Of a DNA stretch of 64,000 nucleotides, positions 9,963 to 21,781 are shown piece after piece; the first letter of the stretch is position 1; every line of letters begins with the position of its first letter. The translations under genes were made by a program, and so were the position numbers. The DNA lies in the NCBI GenBank assembly GCA_029255685.2, contig CM055313.2, forward strand, positions 47,138,079-47,202,078. The letters are read 5' to 3'. Under the pieces are notes generated by a model that was not told where the DNA came from, ran no database searches, and worked only from the letters and a program-made list of their open reading frames with translations. This DNA is from Silene conica. Taxonomy: Eukaryota; Streptophyta; Magnoliopsida; Caryophyllales; Caryophyllaceae.

Positions 9963-12228
9963 TGTAATACCTCGAAAAATCTAGACTCGACAATTAATTT
10001 TATCTTGGTGACGATAGTCGCTTTATGTTACGTAACCATGTTTAAGTTAGCATAATAGCGATTTTCTTTTTAAAGGGAGGTTATGTCTTTAGTAGGAATC
10101 GATCCCTAGACCTGTAGCATGTCGAGTTGGGCCTCGTAACTCATGCACTCCTCAAGCCCACGACAGTCTTGAGAGAACACAAACACCAAAACCTTTTGAA
10201 ACAGCCTTTCAGCCGTCACTTGTGGAGTTATTCTAAACCTAAACCTAGCATTTCAGATCTCATACAACCACACATTCTACAGCCGTCATAGCAAGGGGTT
10301 CGTAGGTGGTCTTCACGGTGACCCTAAGGCAGGAAATAGGTGGTCGAAACACCCAAGAAGTAGGTACGTCCACTACTGTGTAACACTGCTCTGTTCGATA
10401 GTCTGTCAGCGTTTTCTTACGCGTTTGTAGGTCGTGTTTAACTGTTGTTGTGTTCACTCTTTTCGTGTTTTCTAATCTATGGTATTGGGAGTGGTGTTCT
10501 GACCATTGTCGTAACCATGTCAACCACCGTGTAGCACCAGACAAGGCGTGTTTTTGACGCCTGTCACAAGAGGTTTCTGTCGAATTTTAAAGAGAAGTCA
10601 GACCATGTATAGTTCGCTTGAGTTTTAATGCGTTTTCGTATCTCGTTTGTACTGGTCGTCGGAGTGGTGGGACTGGTGGTAGACAGAAGGTTGTCCTGGT
10701 GGTAGTCATGGTGGGTCTAGGCGGCTGAAGTGGTGTCGGCAGGGGTTTTCGTTGCCTCTGTCGGATCTGGGTTCTGTCTTTGCGTGTATCAGGGGTGGTT
10801 TGGGGGTGGTACCACCGTTGACTCGGGGGAGGTCGACACGGTGGTACCACCGTGGTTAGGATAACCGGTGTCAGGAGAGTGTTTGAGCGTCGGCCTAGGG
10901 TGGTTGGCTGGTCTGGGTGGCTGTCGACAGGGGCTGCAAGGGAGGTTGGTCACGTGTGGGGTGGAGTTCCAGCGGGTTTGAGAGGGCTGGTTCTCTTCAC
11001 CGGCGGCCGGCGACCTGGTTGCTGGTGGTCGCCGGGGTTGTAGGTGGTGTTAGGTTTGTGGGCTGTTGGTGGGCTGTTGGTGGTTGGTGGCTGTAGGGGT
11101 GTTGTGGCCGTGGTAGGAGAGTAGCGATCTAGGGTTGTTTTTGAGTCGGGTTGTTTTTGGATAAAGTTCGTTTCTTTTATTTTTATTTGTTTTATTTCTA
11201 AAAATGCTTGGGTATTATTATTATTATTTTTATTATTATTATTATTGCCATTATTATTATTATCTTTGTTATTATGAGTATATATTTTATTATAGGAAAG
11301 TTTTTACATGGTTTTAATGAGTATTTTGAAATTAATTTTAATTTCAAAACCAAAGCATCTATTTTTGGAAGTTACTATTTTTAGAAGTTACTATATTTAG
11401 AAAGTTGCTATTTCGGGTAACCTCGGTTGTTGGGAAGCTTTCTAAATATAGGAAGTTTCTATAAATAGAATGTGTACACGTATTACGAGTATTAGGGTGT
11501 TTATTAATTAAATAATATTTGTTTAGGTAGCGGGTTTCGCGTGGAACATTTCTAAACAAGCCTCGGGTTTATCTGCGTTACCTGCTATTCCAGGTAGGGG
11601 AAAATACCGGTATATGATGATGTGTAAACTGTTCTTATTTGTTATTAAGCATGTTTGTGATATAATACCATGTGATCGTTATATTGTGTTATCTATATTA
11701 TTCTGAGATATTGTTACGATGTGAATATATATTGGGTCTTGTGATACGGTGTTGGATCGGTGCGGAGTATATTTGGTGTTGGATCGGTGCGGAGTATATA
11801 TGGTGTTGGATCGGTGCGGAGTTTATTTCGCGTTGGATCGGTGCAGAGTTTATTATATTGTTATATTTACTCTTTTCCCTACTCAACCTCGTGGTTGACC
11901 CTGTGTATTCGTGATCACCTGTGATGAACCAATATTTTGGGGAGCAGATTGACAGGTGGCTGAGACTAAGGGGGAGCTATGGGAGAAAGAGCTTGGATCC
12001 GGACTAGACTAGAGTCTAGATGACCTTAGTCAGTTTAGCATGAGTTGTACTTCATTTATTTTGTTAAGACTTTTGGATACAGTTGTAAGAACAAGTTATG
12101 AGTCTAATTTTAATTAAAGTACTGTTTATCTTCCCTTTGTATCTACTACCTCGGGAAACCGAGATGGTAACACCTTTATTTATCTGAGGAGTCCTAGTAC
12201 AGGCCCTTAAATAAACGGGGGTGTTACA
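9963..12228 (+). mobile_element. Solo LTR of the GypB type (2266 bp)
   Basis: It starts TGTAATACCTCG and ends GGGGGTGTTACA, flanked by the perfect duplicate TCGAG (9958-9962 and 12229-12233). There is no internal region, primer site or second LTR, so it is the product of LTR-LTR recombination. It shares with the GypB3 LTRs the 27-bp minisatellite, the 'CTCAACCTCGTGGTTGA' stem-loop (11881-11897) and the 3' end 'CCTAGTACAGGCCCTTAAATAAA'. It splits a gag zinc knuckle of GypA1. The G/T-rich 10600-11160 part yields only low-complexity frames. Confidence 0.92.
11752..11855 (+). repeat. 27-bp minisatellite in the solo LTR, four units
   Basis: Four copies of a 27-bp unit built on GTGTTGGATCGGTGCGGAGT occur here. 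The period is a multiple of three, so frames on both strands run through it as repetitive peptides. The GypB3 LTRs carry seven copies of the same unit. Confidence 0.9.
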
Positions 12229-12721
12229 TCGAGTGCCCCGAGAGGAAGACCTCCATTGACAGAGCTATCACTATTGACCCTGAGGCTGAGACCAGTGGAG
12301 CCGGAGCTGTTCAGAATCAAGCTGAGACTGGAGTTCACCCTGACCCCCCCCCCCCCCCCCCCACTGGTATGTTCATGCCTACCGTCTTATTTATGGTTGA
12401 TGTACTGGTAGCTGTTAAGATCTTAGTCTCTTCCCTTAGACTGTTCTTGACCTTCCTTGAGAGCTATCATTGTGTTCTCTCGACTTCACCTAGTAGCTTG
12501 CTTATCCTGAAACACCTTGTGCGGTAACCTACCATAGACAGACTTGGGGAATTTCTTGAGGTCAATTGTAGACCGTGATTGGGAGAGTGTTGTTACTTGA
12601 GGAAAAACCTAAGGAGCTGATGGAATGTGTTTTGTTGATCTTGGTCTCTATATGTGACTAATTTGAAGAGTAAGTGAATGATGGGATAATTGTGCTAGGT
12701 AGGTTGTTATACATGGCTTTC
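12229..12721 (+). pseudogene. GypA1 gag end and following non-coding internal sequence
   Basis: The first ~170 bp continue the gag frame after the solo LTR: the last Cys of the zinc knuckle, an acidic stretch, then a Pro run encoded by a 19-bp C tract (12344-12362). The frame stops near 12440. The remainder to 12721 is non-coding and weakly similar to GypA2 62400-62560. A pol frame would be expected here in a complete element and none is seen. Confidence 0.65.
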
Positions 12722-15256
12722 TGTAACACCCCCATTTATTTAAGAGCCTTTAGCAAGACATTCTCAAATAAATAGAGCTATTACCATCTCAGAATGTCCG
12801 AGATAATGAATAACAAAGTAAAACAACCAAAGTACTTTATTTAAAACCGATAAAATTTAAAACTTGGTTATTACAGTTACTACATAACGGAAAATAAAAT
12901 ACAACTGATGACTTCTCTAGATGTGGTATAATTCTAAGTCGGTCCAAAGTATGCATCATCTCACTTTCCTGCCCCAGTTCCTAGCTCATCTGTCTCTGAC
13001 CTGTAGAATCTACTCCCCATTCCGGATCATCGTAGGTGTACACGAATACACTGTCAACCTCGCGGTTGAGTAGAATAACACAAATAATTATAATGCAACG
13101 GTTAAATAATATGCAAATGCCATGATATGCTCGAGCTCAATCTCAATCTCATTCTCAATCTCAACCCGTGACTCCCTCCCTTACCGAACCTCCCGGCAGA
13201 GTATCATCGGCCGTCGCCGAACACCAGCATAACAGCTGAGGTCACCAGGTCTAGTCCTGCAGAACTAGCCTGGGCCCAATAATCATCTCGAAACAATATC
13301 CATTTCGTATCTCAACTCAGTAACCAATGCATATGTCATGCTCATGAATGCAACAATACTCTTATTCGATCATGCCATTTAATAATACAATACTCATGTC
13401 AATAATAATAAACAACACTCGCATACCAATAATAATAATCAACAATCAATCCAATCAATCCTCACATTACATGAATATGCCAGCTAAGAAAATCATATGA
13501 AACCGAGATTGAGTAGGTATATCCTACCTGGATAGCAATATAATCCAAATAGCAATCCAATCAGAACCAGAACACTCCATCTCAACTCGTTACCTAAAAC
13601 GATTAACAATCACATACGTAATCACTAGCTATATAACTACTCATCAACAGAGTGTACAATATTAATTATTTAACTTAATTAAATAACTAATATATCACAT
13701 TTAGCGAGATTATATTAAACGTAACTAATAAAATACTAACCACCACTAAAATATACTAACTACTAAATAACTAACATTAACTAACTACTATACTAAATCT
13801 GATCTTATACCCATTACCCATGCACCCCAAAACCCACGACCCCAAGACACAACCAGACCAACCTTAAACAAATCATACCCCAAAACCCACGACCCCTTAC
13901 CTCGCGGCATCACCGCTAGCAACCAAACCACATACGACCACTACTAAAGGACCCCTCATCTCCCCTGCACCGCCAACCACGCATGCCACGTTCTGATCAC
14001 CACCAACGGCCCTCACAACCACCAATATTTCCTTCCCTATATCTGTACAGAAGATGTCGAGACAATGGTCCGAGTACGTATTTCTGCTCTGACAGCCGCC
14101 ACGCGAAGAACCAACACCCACAACCTAGCACCCTACCTATGACCACCAGACCCCGGCAATCCTACTCCCAAACCCGAGTGATCACACGAAACCAACACAC
14201 ACCAGACACTCCGAATAACCCGTTGTTGCCTCGATATGCACCCTCTCTCTCCTTGCCTCGCCAACCACTCGACAAACACCACAGACCAAACCCAGAACCC
14301 CCAGGGACATCATCTACCTTGGAACTCGACTTCCAAACCGACCCCAACCCCGTAACTACTCTATCCAACAACCCCTGTTTTACCGCTCTCCGGGAACTTC
14401 TCGCCCTACACGCCAACATCTGCTACGACCACCATAGTGGTCGTCCCGTACCCAGGAATCATCTTTGCCAAACCCCGGTCTAGACTAAATCGGGTCGGGT
14501 TCGCAAACCCATAGACATTCGCAAAAACGACATCCCCTGTTTTCCTTAACCGACCCAAAACGCGTCTGACAGTTATACAAACACCCCTTTTTGCATCTAG
14601 TCTAGCCACCACTAATGGTCCAACTAAGTTTATGCGAGATCTACGACACTCCTTTTAACCCAGGTCCAAGGCTTGCCCTAAACTGATACTAAGACAGTAT
14701 AACTAGAGAGAAAAAGAAGTTGCAATAAACATAAGACTTACCCGAGGTTGAAGACGGTCGGGATGAGTTTTATCTGCCTTGAAAAAAAAAAGCGGGGAAA
14801 GAGATTGGTAGGCTGATAGTTTGAGGGTGTGGGGAAGTCGGAAATCAAAGGTAGAAGGTTGGTATGGATGATAAACACGGTTGTATGGTGAAGTGTTTAT
14901 GGTGTAATGCTTACGGTCGTATGGAATATAATAAGATTATATTCAACGTATGGTGTAAATCCTTATGAGAGTTATGACTCTTTTAAGTGCATAGATTAAT
15001 ATTGATGATTCTTATGCCTTTATCATGTACATGCTCGTATGAATGAATGATATATAAGTGCATGCATCACAGTATAACAATAACTTGTAGATATATTAAT
15101 AACATATTAATAATATGTATTTATTATTATTACAGTAATTATTGTGTGTATGTATAGTAATAACCTCTTAAAAATATCGTCAACAGTCAACAACAAATAT
15201 ACGTATATTTTTACTATAATTATTATTTAACAAGACACAAAATACAGGGTATTACA
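12722..15256 (-). repeat. GypB1 3' LTR (2535 bp)
   Basis: Plus-strand limits are TGTAACACCCCC...GGGTATTACA. It has a conserved 5' third on the plus strand (stem-loop near 13055-13070; CTCAAT tracts; 'CCTCCCGGCAGA' block), an AC-rich stretch (13800-14520) giving proline/histidine-rich low-complexity frames that I do not regard as genes, and an AT-rich end. It is nearly identical to 17523-20056. Confidence 0.93.
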
Positions 15257-17522
15257 GTCTTCCTTCCTTAAAACGAACTTCGTCCCGAAGTTCATCACAC
15301 CTTCGGAAACCATACCCACCCAATTATACTTAGCACAAGTTAAGTCACTCTCATTCAAATTAGACATTGATCCCAAGAGGTAACCAATAAAAATGTTATA
15401 TTACATTATTTTATCCTCCTTAAGAAACTTGTCCCCAAAGTTTAACATAAATACAACTGAAAATACAGGACACTTAAGGAACCACAACATTGACCAAAAC
15501 ATAGTATAATTAATCAAAAACTCCGAGTGTGGTCATTCTCAGTCAAATCAATCACGACATACCAACTTGTCATATCGTAAATCATCAAGATTTTACAATC
15601 CTACCCTCCTTAAAACACGGTTACGTCCCTGTAACCTTCTATTATAAAACATCACATACTCTCCAAAAGTAGGTGGAACAGAAAATGAGACAATCACGAA
15701 TCATATATATGTCAGGTTAACTTGATCCCTACTGGGCAACTAGTAATTAGTTATTAAGGTAAAATACACTGCTGACAATCCTAGAGCATGCAGTTATAAC
15801 CAGAATGAAAGTCATCATACTACTTGGAAAATTATATTAACTGAATTAACACACTTATATCAGCATAGTCAATAACCACATTGGTAGGACATAGTTGACA
15901 ATTTAAATATTTCGTATCAATAATCAAATTACAAAAGTAGAATTCATATACATGCAGATTAGGTTCCGAAAATAACATTTGGCATCAATTAATCAATATA
16001 AGTAAACACTGAGTAATGATATACTGCATGAGATATAATATGGCAGATACATTTGATTATTTCTAAGTCTCAAAAGAAGATATTCGACATGCTCTACTTC
16101 GAGATTGACTTACTCGCGCTTGTGTCACATCTTAAGAACAAAATTTCAGGTAACACATGTCATCATTTAACATAAAACTGACAACGTATGTAAACTGCAA
16201 AAATCACAATTAATTAACCATTTGTTTTATGACAAAGTCTTATACTTTTTAGAAAATACGGAAATTTATAAAAAAATGTGGAAACAACATAGAATTCATA
16301 AGCTGGTTATACAATTCATAAAAAAAAATTAAAACATAGAGGGTTCACGCAGAAGATTTACATAATTTGGGTCATATTAAAATTCATCATAAGTATTGTT
16401 ACTCTAGTTGTAACATGACTTGTCGTTTTGAAAACATTTTAAAACCTACTAAACAACAGATTTGGTATTTTGTAGCAAGGCATAATCACAATTTAATTTA
16501 AGATCGAAAACAATATGACAAAGTAATACGCTGACCAACGTCTACTAAAACATTTATTTTTCCTAAATCCATGAACTGAACAAGCGTGGAATCGGTGTAA
16601 ACGAAAGCTAATTCACAAACCTAATACTCACAAAATTTTCATAATTAATTAGATGGATCAAGCATGACAACTACTACAAACAAGGGTAAAATTTCTGAGG
16701 TGTTAATAATATTCTCATTTCATTATATTTATGCTCCAAATTATTATTATTTTTAAACAAAACAGTCATCGGTATAAACATGCGATTCACCTTGTGACAA
16801 AAGACAACAACGTGTACTACACCACTTAATCCAATTTATTGTGAAGAAATTATAGAGATTATTATGACAAGGAACTAACCATAAGTACCCAACCGATATA
16901 TAAATTAATAATAAATCATTAACATCCTTTCAAAATACTCAGAATTAACTGTAAACAAATATATTATTATATACTTCTACTCCTGAGTTCATGCTATCAG
17001 TTTGTCTATTAAAATTTTCAGTCTACTACTCATCGAGACAAAACTCTATTAACGTGTTATTAACATCACATATTACCACCACGCAAGAACATTATAAGGT
17101 CATATGAACAGGACTTGAGGTATGAGAAAACTATGATATAGTCATTGCATAACCAGAGAATCACATGAACATATTCAGAATACATCATTACTTCAAACAC
17201 CAACCATAGGATCATATCATTCTAGCTATTAATCAATCAGTATACACTCAATTGTACTTATATTGCTCCTTCCCTGCAGAAAGTTAGTACAATACTATAT
17301 TAGGTCACTACAGAGACTACCCCACTCTTCAATTACTCTCAATGGGTTCCCGAGTGAGAACTGAAAGGGCCCATGGTTTGGTGTGAGGGGGCCCCTAACT
17401 CATCCCATCCCTTTTCGGGGCTTCTATCAGTTGCATCTCGGGGTACATTTTATTAGACTCTTCCTATGTTCATTATTATTCATTTGGTTTCGGCCTGAGG
17501 ATCGTTCTCTCTGATACCACTT
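15257..17522 (-). other. GypB1 internal region, non-coding
   Basis: It has 2.27 kb of AT-rich sequence without a usable frame. On the minus strand it opens with a primer site (TGGTATCAGAG, 17509-17519) and a conserved leader shared with GypB2 and GypB3 (about 17300-17500, including GGGGCCCC at 17388-17395). It closes with three polypurine-like modules (15602-15630, 15414-15443, 15257-15290). The middle is not recognisable. Confidence 0.85.
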
Positions 17523-20056
17523 TGTAACACCCCCATTTATTTAAGAGCCTTTAGCAAGACATTCTCAAATAACTAGAGCTGTTACCATCTCAGAATGTCC
17601 GAGATAGTGAATAACAAAGTAAAACAACCAAAGTACTTTATTTAAAACCGATAAAATTTAAAACTTGGTTATTACAGTTACTACATAACGGAAAATAAAA
17701 TACAACTGATGACTTCTCTAGATGTGGTATAATTCTAAGTCGGTCCAAAGTATGCATCATCTCACTTTCCTGCCCCAGTACGTAGCTCATCTGTCTCTGA
17801 CCTGTAGAATCTACTCCCCATTCTGGATCATCGTAGGTGTACACGAATACACTGTCAACCTCGCGGTTGAGTAGAATAACACAAATAATTATAATGCAAC
17901 GGTTAAATAATATGCAAATGCCATGATATGCTCGAGCTCAATCTCAATATCATTCTCAATCTCAACCCGTGACTCCCACCCTTACCGAACCTCCCGGAAA
18001 AGTATCATCGGCCGTCGCCGAACACCAGCATAACAGCTGAGGTCACCAGGTCTAGTCCTGCAGAACTAGCCTGGGCCCAATAATCATCTCGAAACAATAT
18101 CCATTTGGTATCTCAACTCAGTAACCAATGCAAATGTCATGCTCATGAATGCAACAATACTCTTATTCGATCATGCCATTTAATAATACAATACTCATGT
18201 CAATAATAATAAACAACACTCGCATACCAATAATAATAATCAACAATCAATCCAATCAATCCTCACATTACATGAATATGCCAGCTAAGAAAATCATATG
18301 AAACCGAGATTGAGTAGGTATATCCTACCTGGATAGCAATATAATCCAAATAGCAATCCAATCAGAACCAGAACACTCCATCTCAACTTGTTACCTAAAA
18401 CGATTAACAATCACATACGTAATCACTAGCTATATAACTACTCATCAACAGAGTGTACAATATTAATTATTTAACTTAATTAAATAACTAATATATCACA
18501 TTTAGCGAGATTATATTAAACGTAACTAATAAAATACTAACCACCACTAAAATATACTAACTACTAAATAACTAACATTAACTAACTACTATACTAAATC
18601 TGGTCTTATACCCATTACCCATGCACCCCAATACCCACGACCCCAAGACACAACCAGACCAACCTTAAACAAATCATACCCCAAAACCCACGACCCCTTA
18701 CCTCGCGGCATCACCGCTAGCAACCAAACCACATATGACCACTACTAAAGGACCCCTCATCTCCCCTGCACCGCCAACCACGCATGCCACGTTCTGATCA
18801 CCACCAACGGCCCTCACAACCACCAATATTTCCTTCCCTATATCTGTACAGAAGATGTCGAGACAATGGTCCGAGTACGTATTTCTGCTCTGACAGCCGC
18901 CACGCGAAGAACCAACACCCACAACCTAGCACCCTACCTATGACCACCAGACCCCGGCAATCCTACTCCCAAACCCGAGTGATCACACGCAACCAACACA
19001 CACCACACACTCCGAATAACCCGTTGTTGCCTCGATATGCACCCTCTCTCTCCTTGCCTCGCCAACCACTCGACAAACACCACAGACCAAACCCAGAACC
19101 CCCAGGGACATCTTCTACCTTGGAACTCGACTTCCAAACCGACCCCAACCCCGTAACTACTCTATCCAACAACCCCTGTTTTACCGCTCTCCGGGAACTT
19201 CTCGCCCTACACGCCAACATCTGCTACGACCACCATAGTGGTTGTCCCGTACCCAGGAATCATCCTTGCCAAACCCCGGTCTAGACTAAATCGGGTCGGG
19301 TTCGCAAACCCATAGACATTCGCAAAAACGACATCCCCTGTTTTCCTTAACCGACCCAAAACGCGCCTGACAGTTATACAAACACCCCTTTTTGCACCTA
19401 GTCTAGCCACCACTAATGGTCCAACTAAGTTTATGCGAGATCTACGACACTCCTTTTAACCCAGGTCCAAGGCTTGCCCTAAACTGATACTAAGACAGTA
19501 TAACTAGAGAGAAAAAGAAGTTGCAATAAACATAAGACTTACCCGAGGTTGAAGACGGTCGGGATGAGTTTTATCTGTCTTGAAAAAAAAAGCGGGGAAA
19601 GAGATTGGTAGGCTGATAGTTTGAGGGTGTGGGGAAGTCGAAAATCAAAGGTAGAAGGTTGGAATGGATGATAAACAAGGTTGTATGGTGAAGTGTTTAT
19701 GGTGTAATGCTTACGGTCGTATGGAATATAATAAGATTATATTCAACATATGGTGTAAATCCTTATGAGAGTTATGACTCTTTTAAGTGCATAGATTAAT
19801 ATTGATGATTCTTATGCCTTTATCATGTACATGCTCGTATGAATGAATGATATATAAGTGCATGCATCACAGTATAACAATAACTTGTAGATATATTAAT
19901 AACATATTAATAATATGTACTTATTATTATTACAGTAATTATTGTGTGTATGTATAGTAATAACCTCTTAAAAATATCGTCAACAGTCAACAACAAATAT
20001 ACGTATATTTTTACTATAATTATTATTTAACAAGTCACAAAATACGGGGTATTACA
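17523..20056 (-). repeat. GypB1 5' LTR (2534 bp)
   Basis: This is the partner of 12722-15256, with the same boundaries and internal order. It is separated from the primer site by 3 bp. Its AC-rich frames (18698-19413) duplicate those of the other LTR and are not counted as genes. Confidence 0.93.
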
Positions 20057-20061
20057 CTTTC

Positions 20062-21781
20062 GATGGAACTTAGGTGTGAGAACCTTGCTGAGTCATGGAT
20101 GATTGTAAACTTGTAATTTCCATTAGAGAATTTAGAGGAACTTGGATTAATGATTGATTTCGAGGAATATGCTTAAGGTACTGATGTTGTCTGATAAGTG
20201 AATGAGGTAAGTTAATGCTGTTCGAACTTGAGGAACGAGAGTTGTTAGTAACGGCGTGAGAACATTGGAACAATTACAAGGACTGTGGATTTAACTGAGT
20301 AGTTGACCTATGGTTACTTAATGATCTTAGCATTTATCCGATGAAGAACTTAAAGGAAAATTTAGAATACCTCACCAGTTTGAGAATGGAATAGAATGAT
20401 TCATCGGGAAGTAAGTTCGGAAAAACGTCTATTTAAGGATGGTTATTTTGAGGACTGTAATGCAAGTATAGTGGATATATCGTATGGGGCTAATAGCCTG
20501 AGAGTTTGGTTGAATTGTCATTTAGGAGCTGTCTGAGATGGGTTATCTAAACTTTTGGGAATAGGTAAATGGGAGGACGATACTGCTTTAGACTTTGAGG
20601 AATCTGGAGATCCGAAACGTTCTGAGGAACTAGTCATGAGAACCAGTCATGGACTTGCTTGACTTAGAAGTTGTTACCTTAGTGAGACCTACCTTGGAAT
20701 GTTCGCTTTATGGTAAGAGATGATTTTGAGGAAACTTAAGATTTCGAAGTACTCCTATAGAGTAAATTTGATGGATTGAACTACGTAGGACTAAAGGGTA
20801 TGGGTGATTTCGGCTATGACCTGATTGATTGGGAAGAGTTATGGGGATAGAATTCTGGTCTAGAGTTGGGAAGTGCGTGAACCTTGGTCTGAGGTATGCG
20901 TATTAGGCTTCCACCTTGAGTGAGAGATCCTTAACCTTAATTGAAAAGATTTTTGTGTGAACTGAGCAAGAGTTTTGGAAACCTTCTTGTTGAGGAATAC
21001 CTTGTTTTGTGGATGAGATAGGGGTAAGAGGGACCGTGAGACCATTGTGAGTATTGAGGTTACGGGAAACGTCTCCTTGGGAGATAATAGGGATCGTTGA
21101 AAGGACGTTTCGATTGGGATTGAGTGTTAGCGTACCCATGTTTGGCAAAGGTTACCGTCTTCTTTAACCTTCAACTTGGTTGTTCCGTTCCTTCGACCCT
21201 CTTTTTTGTGTTCTGACAGCCGCGAGGCTTGAAAACTCTAATCCTTCGTGTGGAAAACAATTTCTACGACTGTTCCCACGCTCTCAAGCGTCTGCTTTCG
21301 AAATTTGTTTCCCTATTGTTAACATTGAAAGTTGTAATATTTGGAAAACCTTAATCGTTTTGAGGATTTGGAAACTGCTCTTTCTTTTGTTGAAGTAAAT
21401 AAAGGTCGATTTTCAAGGAAACTTGATTTTAAAGAGCAGAATGTTTTACAACTTTGATGGATTTCAGCGTTGATTGTCACTAGAACTTGTTATTGGAGAC
21501 GTCTGAGAACCCGTACTGTGCTTATCAACACCAGAACGATCAGGATTTGGAAATTTTAATGATTTAATTTGGGACTTGTCTCAGATTTGGAATGTCGGAC
21601 TCTTGAATACGTAACGAGAATCCCAATGTCCATTAACAAGACTTGTGCCTTGAAACCTTTTTGAAAGATAAAGTTTTGGGCTACCATAACCCGTGTGGTG
21701 CATTTTGGAAGTTATAGTTTTTTTCATACCTATTTTTGTCTTCAAGTTTCGAGGACGGAACTTTTTGAAAGGTGGGGTGAT
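20062..21781 (+). other. GypA1 internal region, 3' non-coding part and polypurine tract
   Basis: It has 1.7 kb with no protein-coding frame. It is similar to GypA2 62580-63082 (e.g. 'GGAACTTAGGTGTGAGAACC' against 62610), so it is native GypA sequence. It ends in a purine-rich tract (AAAGGTGGGGTGAT, 21768-21781) directly before the 3' LTR, the expected plus-strand primer. Confidence 0.8.

Larger units (their letters stand above)
12722..20056 (-). mobile_element. GypB1: non-coding LTR element (LARD type)
   Basis: This is a complete element on the minus strand, flanked by a perfect CTTTC duplicate (12717-12721 and 20057-20061). It has two 2.53-kb LTRs around a 2266-bp internal region with no gag, protease, RT or integrase in any frame. 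Primer site and polypurine tract are present. By eye the LTRs differ at about 30 positions (~1.2%). Large LTRs with a conserved but protein-free interior fit the LARD class, moved by proteins from an autonomous gypsy relative. The polypurine end resembles Tekay/Del-type chromoviruses, but this is inference. Confidence 0.92.

Noticed and set aside
13983-14483. 166-residue proline/histidine-rich frame, repeated at 18784-19284
   Set aside because: It lies in the AC-rich part of the GypB1 LTRs and is duplicated only because there are two LTRs. It has no domain, and all frames of such sequence tend to be open.
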